Below, one piece after another: positions 19,019 through 29,068 of a stretch of 64,000 nucleotides of DNA. A model generated the notes under the pieces. It was not told the origin of the DNA. It ran no database searches and saw only the letters and a list, made by a program, of their open reading frames with translations. The stretch lies in the NCBI GenBank assembly GCA_946886855.1, contig CAMPJJ010000019.1, positions 5,060 to 69,059 on the forward strand, given 5' to 3'. The first letter of the stretch is position 1. The number at the start of each line of letters is the position of its first letter. Both the position numbers and the translations under genes were made by a program. Source of the stretch: an uncultured Roseateles sp. GTDB lineage: Bacteria > Pseudomonadota > Gammaproteobacteria > Burkholderiales > Burkholderiaceae.

Positions 19019-19499
19019 ATCCGCGCTGGCGCTCGCCTTCTGCGCCTCGCTGAGCACGGCCTGCGCCACGTCCCGCATGGGCGACGCCGAGGTCCGGCTG
19101 CAGGACGGCCAGCCCTGCTTCACCATCTCCGCCAAGGAGGCCGCACGGGGACCGACGATCCGGCTGCAGGCAGTGATCGTGAGCGACACCTCCGTCTCGC
19201 CTGTCGGCAGGGTCTGGTCGGTGATGCTCGATCAGCAGCGCCTGCCGACGATGTCGCCCGAGCGCTGCGCCGCCTATGGGCAGACGCCGGAGGGCGCCAC
19301 GGCCAAGCCCACGCCGGTGCCCGAGCTTCAACCGGGCAAGGTCTATCAGGTGCACCTGAACACGAGGTCGTCGGATTCCTCCGATCCCACGCGCGGGTAC
19401 GTCGGCAAGTTCTGCTTCATGCCCGATGGGGCGAACGGTCAACGGCTGGTCGCGCTGAAGCCCGGTTCGCGCGAGTGGATGGAAGAGGTCTGCCGCTGA
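18975..19499 (+). CDS. putative T6SS immunity periplasmic lipoprotein
   Basis: A 174-residue protein with a hydrophobic N-terminus and a plausible lipobox (LSTAC, Cys30). The body (GDAEVRLQDGQPCFTISAKE, then VGRVWSVMLD) resembles the periplasmic lipoprotein immunity family found next to HEMxHVWQ effectors. It would bind the metalloprotease in the periplasm and protect the producer. The exact start is uncertain because the ORF begins inside the effector gene. Confidence 0.65.
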   Translation: MPSSRTRPTSRTCLESALALAFCASLSTACATSRMGDAEVRLQDGQPCFTISAKEAARGPTIRLQAVIVSDTSVSPVGRVWSVMLDQQRLPTMSPERCAAYGQTPEGATAKPTPVPELQPGKVYQVHLNTRSSDSSDPTRGYVGKFCFMPDGANGQRLVALKPGSREWMEEVCR

Positions 19500-19556
19500 G
19501 GTCTCGTTGCCTCACTGCGGAGAGCCCGCGCGCTGCGCGCGCCCCTCACCCCGGCT

Positions 19557-19576
19557 CTCTCCCGCAAGCGGGAGAG
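19557..19576. repeat. REP-like palindrome copy 1
   Basis: CTCTCCCGC-AA-GCGGGAGAG, flanked by CCTCACCCC on the left and GGAGT on the right. It lies between two convergent genes (the lipoprotein and tetR) and could also terminate both. The same core recurs at 39301 and 43186. Confidence 0.8.
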
Positions 19577-19590
19577 GGAGTCGGAGAGCC

Positions 19591-20268
19591 TCAGCGCATC
19601 ACCTTCGCCAGGTGGCTGGCCATCATCCCCGCCGCGATGCGCGCGACTTCCTTGGGCTTGAGGCTCTCGTCGAAGAGCATTTCCACCGTCGCGTAGATCA
19701 GCTCGACGACGATGCGGCTCGCCAGCTTGAGCTCCGCGCGCTTCGCGCCCGGCAGCGCCTTCATCAGCAGCCGCGTCTGCGCCTCCGTCACCGCGGCGTG
19801 CGAAGCCAGCCGTACTTCCTGCAGCGCCGGCACGGCCCGCATCGCCCGCATGATCCACACGCCCGCCGGCGTGTCGCGCGTGACCGCGTAGGTATCGAGC
19901 AGCAACTCGGCCAGCGCCTCCTCCAACGCCGGCACGCCGCCGCGGATCACCTCCACCGACACGCGCCTGGCCACGCAGTCGTTCTGGCGTTGCATCAGGC
20001 GCTGTCCCAGCTCGTGCAGCAGCGCGTACTTGTTGGGGAAATAGCGGTACAGCGCCGGCGGCGACACGCCCGCCCGCATGCACACCAGGTTGGTGGACAG
20101 CCGCTCCACGCCCACTTCGATCAAGGTCTGCGCGGCGGCTTCGAGAATGCGTTCGTAGGTCTCCGTGGCGCGCTGCTGCGCGGGCAGCTTCTTCGCGGCC
20201 AATGAGGGCTCCGGTGTGGAGTCCGAAGCGATGTCGGATGTCTTGCGGCGCGTCTGGGGCATGGGCAT
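19591..20268 (-). CDS. TetR/AcrR-family transcriptional repressor
   Basis: A 225-residue regulator. The N-terminal HTH is intact (TYERILEAAAQTLIEVGVE, then NLVCMRAGVSPPALYRYFPN) and is followed by a ligand-binding domain. It is divergent from an MFS gene, and an ATAG-N6-CTAT palindrome sits in the shared gap, as expected for autoregulation and exporter control. The ATG at 20268 is chosen because the HTH begins about 40 residues later; the frame stays open far upstream but that part is not protein-like. Confidence 0.93.
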   Translation of the reverse strand: MPMPQTRRKTSDIASDSTPEPSLAAKKLPAQQRATETYERILEAAAQTLIEVGVERLSTNLVCMRAGVSPPALYRYFPNKYALLHELGQRLMQRQNDCVARRVSVEVIRGGVPALEEALAELLLDTYAVTRDTPAGVWIMRAMRAVPALQEVRLASHAAVTEAQTRLLMKALPGAKRAELKLASRIVVELIYATVEMLFDESLKPKEVARIAAGMMASHLAKVMR

Positions 20269-20322
20269 GGACCGGCGTGAGCACTGCGGGATTGTTCCAG
20301 GGTCGGCGAGCACCCCGGAACG

Positions 20323-20336
20323 ATAGCCATGACTAT
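20323..20336. promoter_or_regulatory. TetR operator O1 (ATAG-N6-CTAT)
   Basis: ATAG-CCATGA-CTAT, part of GATAGCCATGACTATA, in the gap between tetR and the MFS gene. It is the same palindrome as the pair at 21620-21650. The first possible ATG of the MFS frame (20329) lies inside this site, so the true MFS start is further downstream. Confidence 0.65.
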
Positions 20337-20376
20337 AAGATCTCCGCTCATCTTCCAACGCATGGTTTGCGCCGAG

Positions 20377-21561
20377 ATGAGCACACTTCCCCTCACCGCA
20401 ACGGCGCCCGCCTCGACCAGCACGCGCGCGGCGCAGGCGCTGGCGATCGTCGTCGGCTCGGTCGCGCTGCTGATGCTCGGCCTGCAGCCGCTGCTGCTGG
20501 GCGCGCTGCTCGAGGCCGGCCATGTCACCCTGGAAGGCGTCGGCCTCGTCGCCATGGGGGAGATCGTGGCCCTGGGCCTGGGCGTGCTGATCGGCGACCT
20601 GGCGCTGCCGGTGCGTTCGCTGCGGTCGATCACCGTCCTGGCCGCCCTCGCCGCGGCGGCGCTGAACCTCGTCACCATGCGGGTCGCGGGCGATCTGGCC
20701 CTCGGTCTCGTCCGCGCCGGCGCCGGGATCGCCGAAGGCCTGATGGTCTGGAGCACCACCGCGGTCATCGTCCGGGCGGCCGTGCCCGAGCGGCTCGCCG
20801 GGCTTTTCTTCGTCGTGCAGACCCTGGCGCAGTCCGTGCTCGGCCTCGCGCTGGCGCATCTCGTCATTCCCTCGCACGGCTGGCCGGGCGGCTTCGCGGT
20901 GCTGGCCGGGCTGTGCGGCGCGGCCGCGCTCCTCGCCCTCGCCTTCGCCCGGCCGCTCGGGCCGCTCACGCCCACGGTGAGCCAGGTCGGCATCGGCATG
21001 ACCTGGACCCGGCCGCGCATCGGCACGCTGCTGGTCGTCTTCCTCCAGCTCGCCACCCTGGGCGCGCTGTGGGCCTATGCGGAGCCGCTGGGTACCCGCG
21101 CCGGCTTCTCCCCGTTGGCCGTCCAGACGCTCATCGCCGCCGGACTCGGCATGCAGGTCGTCGGCGGCAGCGTCGGCACGTGGCTCGTGCGGCGCCTGCC
21201 GGTACGCTTCGTCCTGCTCGGCTGCGCGGTCGTGCTCGGGCTCAGCGCCCTCGGCATCGCGCAAACGGAACAACGCGGCACCACGGGCTTCGCCGCACTC
21301 TGCGGGCTGTTCACCTTCACCTGGCTGTTCATGCTGCCGTTCCAGATGGCGCTCGCCTTCCGCGTCGACGGCAGCGGGCGCGTCGCCTCGCTGGTGCCGG
21401 CCGCCCAGCTCTTCGGCAGCGCGTTCGGGCCGCTGATGGCCTCGCTGGTCGTCACCGGCGACGAGGTCGCGCCGGTGCCCTTCGTGGCTGCGGGGTTCGC
21501 GGCGCTGGCGATCCTCGCGCTGCCATCGACGCGCGCACCCGTCCTGCCCGCAGCGGATTGA
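20377..21561 (+). CDS. MFS transporter
   Basis: Twelve-TM major facilitator protein of about 394 residues, of the arabinose-efflux-like type. Hydrophobic segments are regularly spaced from AQALAIVVGSVALLMLGLQP to PFVAAGFAALAILALP. It probably exports the ligand or pathway intermediate sensed by the divergent TetR protein. I chose MSTLPLT at 20377 because earlier in-frame ATGs overlap the operator; 20362 is an alternative. Downstream lie the second operator pair and the kinase/aldolase operon. Confidence 0.88.
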   Translation: MSTLPLTATAPASTSTRAAQALAIVVGSVALLMLGLQPLLLGALLEAGHVTLEGVGLVAMGEIVALGLGVLIGDLALPVRSLRSITVLAALAAAALNLVTMRVAGDLALGLVRAGAGIAEGLMVWSTTAVIVRAAVPERLAGLFFVVQTLAQSVLGLALAHLVIPSHGWPGGFAVLAGLCGAAALLALAFARPLGPLTPTVSQVGIGMTWTRPRIGTLLVVFLQLATLGALWAYAEPLGTRAGFSPLAVQTLIAAGLGMQVVGGSVGTWLVRRLPVRFVLLGCAVVLGLSALGIAQTEQRGTTGFAALCGLFTFTWLFMLPFQMALAFRVDGSGRVASLVPAAQLFGSAFGPLMASLVVTGDEVAPVPFVAAGFAALAILALPSTRAPVLPAAD

Positions 21562-21619
21562 TAGAAGGCTTCCGTACTTCCAACGTCGACCGCCAGGGTT
21601 TCTCCGCAAATCAAATTCG

Positions 21620-21650
21620 ATAGTCATCGCTATACCATAGCCATCACTAT
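21620..21650. promoter_or_regulatory. TetR operator pair O2/O3
   Basis: Two further copies of the palindrome: ATAG-TCATCG-CTAT at 21620-21633 and ATAG-CCATCA-CTAT at 21637-21650, 17 bp apart. They lie about 40 bp before the DUF2147 start codon. The match to O1 ties the downstream genes to the same repressor. Confidence 0.65.
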
Positions 21651-21689
21651 CCAATTGACGCGAGGGCAGGACCCTCCGGAGAGGACGCG

Positions 21690-22166
21690 ATGGCAGCTCG
21701 ACAAGCCCTTCCCCGACGAAGCGCCCCCAGGACATCGGCCTGGCCGACCGTGGGGACGACGATCGCGACGCTGTGCCTCGCGCTGCTCCCGGGTCTGGCG
21801 ACGGCCGTCGGACCGGACGACGCCAAGGGCCGATGGCTGAGCGCCGACGGCGGCGCCGTCATCGAGTTCAAGCCCTGCGAGGACAAGCCGGCCGCGCTGT
21901 GCGGCCGCATCGTCTGGGACAAGGACGCCGGCAAGGCCGACGACACCTGCGGCATCCAGATCGCGCAGCTGGACCGCTACGAGAACGAGGCCTGGCGCGA
22001 CGGCTGGGTCTACGACCCGCGCGACAAGAAGAAATACAAGGGCGCGCTGCGCGTGAAGAGCGGCGACCTCTACATCCGCGCCTACATCGGGACCGAGATC
22101 CTCGGTCAGACCGAGCAGATGAAGCGCGTGGCGGAACTGCCCGCCTCGCCCGTCTGCAAATCCTGA
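21690..22166 (+). CDS. DUF2147-domain exported protein
   Basis: Periplasmic protein of 158 residues. A signal peptide (TIATLCLALLPGLATA) is followed by the DUF2147 pattern: KGRWLSADGGAVIEFKPC, LCGRIVWDKD, then GWVYDPRDKKKYKGALRV and LYIRAYIG. The family may bind ligands or envelope components, but no biochemical role is established to my knowledge. It is the first gene after the paired TetR operators and the next gene follows after 55 nt. Confidence 0.85.
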   Translation: MAARQALPRRSAPRTSAWPTVGTTIATLCLALLPGLATAVGPDDAKGRWLSADGGAVIEFKPCEDKPAALCGRIVWDKDAGKADDTCGIQIAQLDRYENEAWRDGWVYDPRDKKKYKGALRVKSGDLYIRAYIGTEILGQTEQMKRVAELPASPVCKS

Positions 22167-22221
22167 ACACCGGCACGCCCGAACGCCCGAACGCGCGAAC
22201 GCCTGACCGAGGAGATCCGAG

Positions 22222-23151
22222 ATGACCCGCAAGACCATCGCCTGCTCGCCCTTCGAATCCGTCGCGGCCCATGCGCCTCGCCTGGCCCTGTGCGCCTTCG
22301 CGACGATGACCGCCCTCTGCCCCCTCACCGCCCGCGCCGACGAGACCGGTACCGCCACGATGGCCGTCGACACGGAAGTGAAGCTGCTCTCCGACCTGCG
22401 CAACCGCGGCGTGTCGGATTCCGGTCGCAAGCCGTCGCTGCAGCTGGGCGTCCAGATCGCGCACGAGTCCGGATTCATCGGCCTCGCGCAGCTGTCCACG
22501 GTAAGCAGGAAGGCCTTCACCGACGGCGACGGCCTCAACCTGCTGCTCGGCACCGGCTACCGCTTCGGCGATCCCGACGGCTGGCACTTCGGCCTGGGCC
22601 TGGCCAAGGAGTTCTTCCCCGGCGCGAAGTTCGACGCCCCGCACGGCATCGACATGGAAGCCGGCGTGCCGGTGGACTTCCGCCGCACCCGCTACGACAC
22701 CGCCTACGCCGTGCTGGAGATCGGCTGGGGCAAGCTCGAAGGGCGCATCCTCAACGTGCTCTCGCGCACCTACCGCGGTGCGGACACCGGCGGCGTCTGC
22801 GGCCAGATCCTCGTCGCCGGCGTCGATCCCACGCCGGCGCTCGAGTGCTACGGCCGCGGCGACAACAACTCGCGCGGCAGCATGCTCTACGAGCTGGCCT
22901 ATCGCCATCCGCTCACGCCGACCACGACGCTGAACCTGCACGCCGGCACGCAGAAGATCCGCCACTTCAAGGAGGCGGACTTCAGCGACTACTCGATCGG
23001 CGTCACGCACCAGCGCTGGGGACTGAGCTTCACCGCCGAATGGGTCGCCACCCGCACCCACCGGCCGGAGCTCTTCATGATCCCCGACGGCGACGGCTGG
23101 AAACGCCAGGACAACAACACGCTGGTGGTGTCCGTGTCGCGCAAGTTCTGA
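22222..23151 (+). CDS. TorF-like outer membrane protein
   Basis: A 309-residue predicted beta-barrel with a signal peptide ending PLTARA and the TorF/Gcw_chp start (VKLLSDLRNRGVSDSGRKPS). The end NNTLVVSVSRKF has the terminal aromatic residue typical of outer membrane proteins. It is related to the interrupted porin at 2659-3507. AGGAGAT precedes the ATG. Its TGA overlaps the kinase ATG by one base, so outer membrane passage and cytoplasmic catabolism are transcriptionally linked. Confidence 0.82.
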   Translation: MTRKTIACSPFESVAAHAPRLALCAFATMTALCPLTARADETGTATMAVDTEVKLLSDLRNRGVSDSGRKPSLQLGVQIAHESGFIGLAQLSTVSRKAFTDGDGLNLLLGTGYRFGDPDGWHFGLGLAKEFFPGAKFDAPHGIDMEAGVPVDFRRTRYDTAYAVLEIGWGKLEGRILNVLSRTYRGADTGGVCGQILVAGVDPTPALECYGRGDNNSRGSMLYELAYRHPLTPTTTLNLHAGTQKIRHFKEADFSDYSIGVTHQRWGLSFTAEWVATRTHRPELFMIPDGDGWKRQDNNTLVVSVSRKF

Positions 23152-24794
23152 TGAGCGCGCCGGTCTCATCGGCCTCGCCGCTGGTGCTCGCGGTCGACCT
23201 GGGCACCAGCGGCTGCAAGTGTGCCCTGGTGACCCTGGGCGGCGAGGTCCTGGCCTGGGCCTTCCGTCCCGTCCCCCTGCTGGTCGACGGTGCGCGGGCC
23301 GAGCAGGACCCCGAGGCCTGGTGGCAGGCCTTGCTCGACGCGGCCGGCGAAGTGCTCGCGCCCGATGCCGCGCGCCGGCGCCGCGTGTCGGCGGTGTGCT
23401 GCTCGACGCAGACGGAGGTGACCGTCTGCCTCGGCCGCGACGGCCGCGCGATCGGGCCGGCGTTCAGCTGGCTGGACGCGCGCGGCGCGGGCGCGATCCG
23501 GCGCCGGCTGCGCAGCCGCTGGCTCAACATCGAGGGCTATGCGCCGCACAAGCTCTGGCGCTGGCTGCGTCTGACCGGCGGCGCGCCGTCGCTGAGCGGA
23601 CGCGACGCGGCCGGCCACATGGCCTTCATCCGCGACGAATCGCCCGCCGTCTACGAGGCGACCCGCTGCTTCCTCAACGCGCTCGACTACCTGAACTACC
23701 GCCTGTGCGGACGCATCTGCGCAACGCAGGACTCCATCCTCACGAGCTGGGTCACCGACAACCGCGATCCCTCGCGCATCCGCTACGACGCGCGGCTGAT
23801 CCGCGCGCTGGACCTCGACGCGGACAAGCTGCCGGCGCTCGTCCGCTCCACCGACCTGCTGGGGCCGCTGCTGCCAGAGGTCGCCACCACGCTGGGCCTG
23901 CCCGCCGACACGCCGGTCGTGGCCGGCGCCGTCGACACCTCCGCGGTCGCGGTGAGCGCCGCCGTGAAGGACTTCGACACCCACCTCTACCTCGGCACCT
24001 CGTCCTGGCTGGGCGCGCACGTCCCGACCATGCGCACCGACGTGCGCCACAAGATCGCGGCGGTGCCGTGTGCGGTCGACGACCGCTATCTCGCGCTCGC
24101 GCTGCAGTCGACGGCCGGCGCCAACCTGTCCTTCCTGCGCGACCGCATCCTCTACCACCCCGACGAGCTGGCGTCCGACGAGGAACACCCCGCCGTCTAC
24201 GAGCTGCTCAACACGATCGCTGCCCGGGTGCCGCCGGGCGCGCGCGGGCTGATCTACATGCCGTGGCTCTTCGGCGAGCGCACGCCCGTGGATGATCCGC
24301 TGCTGCGGGCGGGGCTGATCAACCTCTCGCTGGCGCATTCGCGCGAGGACATCTTCCGTGCCTTCCTCGAGGGCGTCGCGCTGAACACGCGCTGGATGAT
24401 GGCGCCCTTCGCGCGGCTGCTCGGACGCTCGCCCGGCACCATCGCGGCGGTCGGCGGCGGCGCGCAGAGCGATGTCTGGTGCCAGATCCTCGCGGACGTC
24501 ACCGGCCATCCGATCCGGCAACTCGAGCACCCCCTCCAGGCCAACGCGGTCGGCGCCGCCTTTCTCGCGGGCATCGGCACCGGCGCGCTGCGTTTCGGCG
24601 ATCTCCCGTCGCTGCGCCGCACGCGCCGCGTCTACGAGCCCACGCCGGCGCTGCGCCGGCTCTACGACGACGAGTTCGAGGCCTTCAAGGACGCCCATCG
24701 GCGTCTGGCGCCGCTGTACCGCCGCCTCAACGGCGCGCACGCGACAGGCGCGGCGCACGGCGCGGCAGGCGTGGCGACGGGAGCCACCGCATGA
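23151..24794 (+). CDS. FGGY-family carbohydrate kinase, xylulokinase-like
   Basis: ATP-dependent sugar kinase of 547 residues in the FGGY family. Phosphate-binding DLGTSGCKCALV is at residues 15-26. SWLDARG, a GAVDTSAVAV segment carrying the likely catalytic Asp, GTSSWLGAH and the late GGGAQSDVWCQILADVTG follow. The substrate is probably a ketose or polyol, which the adjacent aldolase could cleave after phosphorylation. It overlaps the porin stop by 1 nt and the aldolase start by 4 nt. The Ala/Gly-rich tail (ATGAAHGAAG) is low-complexity. Confidence 0.92.
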   Translation: MSAPVSSASPLVLAVDLGTSGCKCALVTLGGEVLAWAFRPVPLLVDGARAEQDPEAWWQALLDAAGEVLAPDAARRRRVSAVCCSTQTEVTVCLGRDGRAIGPAFSWLDARGAGAIRRRLRSRWLNIEGYAPHKLWRWLRLTGGAPSLSGRDAAGHMAFIRDESPAVYEATRCFLNALDYLNYRLCGRICATQDSILTSWVTDNRDPSRIRYDARLIRALDLDADKLPALVRSTDLLGPLLPEVATTLGLPADTPVVAGAVDTSAVAVSAAVKDFDTHLYLGTSSWLGAHVPTMRTDVRHKIAAVPCAVDDRYLALALQSTAGANLSFLRDRILYHPDELASDEEHPAVYELLNTIAARVPPGARGLIYMPWLFGERTPVDDPLLRAGLINLSLAHSREDIFRAFLEGVALNTRWMMAPFARLLGRSPGTIAAVGGGAQSDVWCQILADVTGHPIRQLEHPLQANAVGAAFLAGIGTGALRFGDLPSLRRTRRVYEPTPALRRLYDDEFEAFKDAHRRLAPLYRRLNGAHATGAAHGAAGVATGATA

Positions 24795-25452
24795 AGCACG
24801 AGATCGAGCGCCGCCACGTGGTGGATCTCTGCCTGCGGCTGTCCGAGCGCGGCTACTTCGCCGGCACGGGCGGCAACCTGATGCTGCGCATCGACCGGGC
24901 ACTCGTCGCCGTGACGCCCTCGGCGACGGATTACCTGGTCATGCGGCCGGAGGACGTCTGCGTGCTTCGCCTGGCCGATCTGGCCGTGGTCGACGACGCC
25001 AGCGGCGGCGATCGGCCGCCCTCCGTCGAGACCGGCCTGCATGCCCGCGTGCTGCGCGCGCGGCCCGACGTCGGCTGCAGCATCCACACGCACCAGCCGC
25101 TGGCGAGCGCCTGCGCGCTGATCGGTCAAACGCTGACGGTGCCGGAGGCGATGCGGCGATGGCTGGGCGCGGAGGTGCCGGTCGTCGGGTATGCGCCGTC
25201 GGGGACCGCGTGGCTCGCCGGCAAACTCGCCAAGGCGGTCCGCCCGGACCGGCAGGCCTACCTGCTGCGCAACCATGGCATCCTGTGCTGCGCTTCGGAC
25301 AGCGCCACCGCGCTCGAAGCGGTCGAGCGCCTGGAGACGCTCGCTCGCGATCTGCTCGCGGCGCGCATCGACGAACGCGCCCGTCGCGAGCCCGGCCAAG
25401 CGGCCCGGCTCACGGCGGTGCGCGATCTGCTGCTCTCTCTCAAGGGACCGTG

Positions 25453-25453
<1 letters not shown>
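24791..25453 (+). CDS. class II aldolase/adducin family, metal ligands intact
   Basis: Zinc-dependent class II aldolase of 220 residues, similar in layout to L-fuculose-phosphate aldolase. Glu80, His99, His101 (IHTHQ) and His162 (RNHG) have exactly the spacing of the FucA residues Glu73, His92, His94 and His155. TGTGGNLM-like FAGTGGNLM forms the phosphate loop. It would split a phosphorylated ketose into a triose phosphate and an aldehyde. It is coupled by ATGA to the kinase and by TGATG to the aminotransferase. Confidence 0.92.
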
Positions 25454-27041
<1,588 letters not shown>

Positions 27042-27045
<4 letters not shown>

Positions 27046-27707
27046 GCGACGGCATGGACAACGGCATGGACGCCGGAACGCTCGCCGACAGCTGGCGCGG
27101 CCTTCGACAACGGCTGCTGGCGCGCGGGCTCATGCCGGGCGACGCGGACAGCCTCTCGCTGCGCGATCCCGCGAGCGGGCAGATGGGCTGGGGAACGGCC
27201 ACGGACGCATCGATGCGCAGCTCACCGCTCGCTCCTGCCGAAGGCCTGGTCGCAGGCGCGCCGGCGCTGCATCGGACGGTCTACGCGGCCCGGCCCGATG
27301 TCTGCGCCGTGCTCGTCGGTGGCGGCCCGTTCTGCCGCCAGATTGCGGCCTTCGGCGGATGGATGCCGGCGGTCTTCGACGAGCAGATCCGCCAGCTCGG
27401 TCACATGGCGCACCCTACCGACCACTTGTCGCAGCTGCCGGCCGCGCTGGCCGACGGCGGCAACGTGGCACTGCATGCGGGTCAGGTCTTGCTGCTGGGA
27501 ATGACGCCGTCGCGGCTCGCGCTGAACGCGGAGCTCTTCGAGAAATGCGCGAAGGCCTGGGTCACGGCGACGGCCGCCGGCGCGAAGGTCCGTCCCCTGC
27601 CCTGGCTGGTGCGGCATGTCGCCAACGGCAGGCTCATGAAGGAGGAGGCCCGTGCCCGGGAGCAGGTGCGGCAGGGAAAAACGCCGATGGAGACGCGCGG
27701 GTATTGA
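27042..27707 (+). CDS. class II aldolase homologue lacking metal ligands
   Basis: A 221-residue protein with the class II aldolase backbone (PSLAPAEGLV-like core, HRTVYAARPDVCAVLV, then VALHAGQVLLLGMTP). The HxH zinc site is replaced by GGG, the upstream Glu by Ala in GAPALHRTV, and the later NHG by LGM. All four ligands present in the gene two places upstream are therefore missing. It probably has no aldolase activity and may be a regulatory or scaffolding partner of the active paralogue. Its start overlaps the aminotransferase stop (ATGA). Confidence 0.78.
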
Positions 27708-28038
27708 TGCGGCGTGGGGGCATCGCTCAGAGCCAAACGCTTGCGGCGGGTGTCCACGGACGCGCTGCCAGTGGCGGCCCGACAGACTGGCGATCCCTTC
27801 CACCGATCGCTGCCTGGCGCTTCTGCAGCCGCTGGCTGAAACGACGGGGCCGCCCTCTGGGCCACTAGAAGCTTTTGGCCACCCAATCGCCTTTAACCTC
27901 AGCTCACCGCCCACATCCGCAGGCCGCCACATGCCTTGCCGATTGGACGGGCGCGTCGACTAAAACGCTGGCTCGCGCTCATCCCATCGAAGGCATTGAG
28001 TGTCCAGACTCTGTAGAAGATCGGATCAAGGCTGTCCC
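27708..28038. other. 331-nt intergenic region
   Basis: Separates the aldolase operon from the next co-directional gene pair. I see no ORF with coding character, no clear intrinsic terminator and no operator matching those at 20323 or 21620. Confidence 0.4.
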
Positions 28039-28383
28039 ATGAAGATGTACATCCTCGTACGAGACGACATTCCCCTCGGCATCGCGATGGTTGCGGTCGC
28101 GCATGCCTCCCTGGCGGGATACCTCAAGTTTCGTGACACCCCCGAGGTGGCCCGCTGGCTGGATCCAGGCCCGTTCTTCAAGGCCGTCTGCAAGGTGAGC
28201 GCCAAGGAGTTCGAGCAGGCGAAGCAGTTCGAGGATCATGTCGTGCTCACTGAATCCGCACTCGGTCATCAGGAGGTCGCGATCGCGTTCAAGCCGCGCG
28301 AGGAGTGGCCCAAGATGTTCCGCTTCCTGCCGCTCTATCGCGACGCGCCGGGCATCGGCAACGATCCCGGCCGGAGCGACTGA
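28039..28383 (+). CDS. PTH2-like protein
   Basis: A 114-residue protein with a start resembling the peptidyl-tRNA hydrolase II fold (YILVRDDIPLGIAMVAVAHASLAGYLKF), followed by a strand-helix pattern (KAVCKVSAKEFEQAKQFEDH). Canonical Pth2 has GKxxAQxxHA; here it is AMVAVAHAS, so catalysis is uncertain. It overlaps the next gene by TGATG. The function could be RNA- or nucleotide-related, but this is inferred from fold only. Confidence 0.6.
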   Translation: MKMYILVRDDIPLGIAMVAVAHASLAGYLKFRDTPEVARWLDPGPFFKAVCKVSAKEFEQAKQFEDHVVLTESALGHQEVAIAFKPREEWPKMFRFLPLYRDAPGIGNDPGRSD

Positions 28384-28865
28384 TGAACGAGACCAAGCCG
28401 CCGCTCTTTCGCAAGGAAAACACGACCGCGTACGCGATGCGCCACCGCCATGACGCGCGCGACTTCGGCGATACGCGCAACACCAAGGCGGCACGGACGT
28501 CGGAAGCCACGCGCCTCCCCATGCACGGCAAGGAGCGTCGCGGACGCGACTACACGCCGCTCTTTCGATTCCTCCTGTCCAAGGTAGGACAGCCTTGGAC
28601 GGTCGTCCATTCGGAGGCCGTCGCCAGACTGGATCGCGTCGATCCGATCTTCTGGCTGGTCGCGCTGCGCGAGGAAGATCGTGAGGACTACGTCCGCACC
28701 GGCGAGTCCAGTTGCTTCAGCGGCCTCTACGTGGATGATGACGGTGTGCTGCGCATCGTCAATCCGGAGATCGGCCCCTCCACCTTGGAACCGAACTGCC
28801 GCTGCTGCACGCACACCTTCAACGGCGTCCCGTTCAAGCAGAAATATCGCGATCCGGTCCAGTGA
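28383..28865 (+). CDS. conserved hypothetical protein coupled to the PTH2-like gene
   Basis: Unrecognised 160-residue soluble protein, start coupled to the previous stop (TGATG). Visible segments are GKERRGRDYTPLFRFLLSKV, GQPWTVVHSEAVARLD and a C-terminal PNCRCCTHTFNGVPFK with three cysteines that could bind metal. It has no signal or TM segment. The strict coupling suggests that the two proteins act together. Confidence 0.6.
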   Translation: MNETKPPLFRKENTTAYAMRHRHDARDFGDTRNTKAARTSEATRLPMHGKERRGRDYTPLFRFLLSKVGQPWTVVHSEAVARLDRVDPIFWLVALREEDREDYVRTGESSCFSGLYVDDDGVLRIVNPEIGPSTLEPNCRCCTHTFNGVPFKQKYRDPVQ

Positions 28866-29068
28866 AGAAAGCTCGCGAGGCAGCTGCGGCGTCGCCATTC
28901 GGCCTGGAGCGAAGGCAAGACCTTCAACGCCGGCACCGTCGGGCGGGCCGGCGCTGTCGCCCCATCCGCACACACCTCCCCCCTTCGGGGTGACGAAGGT
29001 CGCCCCGCCGCTGAGGGATACTCCTCCGCGACGGTCGGTTTGGACCGTGCCTTTCGTGGAGCAGCGCC

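Noticed and set aside
15549..19499. A complete T6SS locus
   Set aside because: No TssB/TssC, Hcp, VgrG, PAAR, ClpV or baseplate proteins are encoded here; only effector and partner genes are present.
19591..21735. Minus-strand frame of 714 codons ending as the TetR protein
   Set aside because: Only the last 225 residues are TetR-like. The upstream part is antisense to the MFS gene and crosses the operators.
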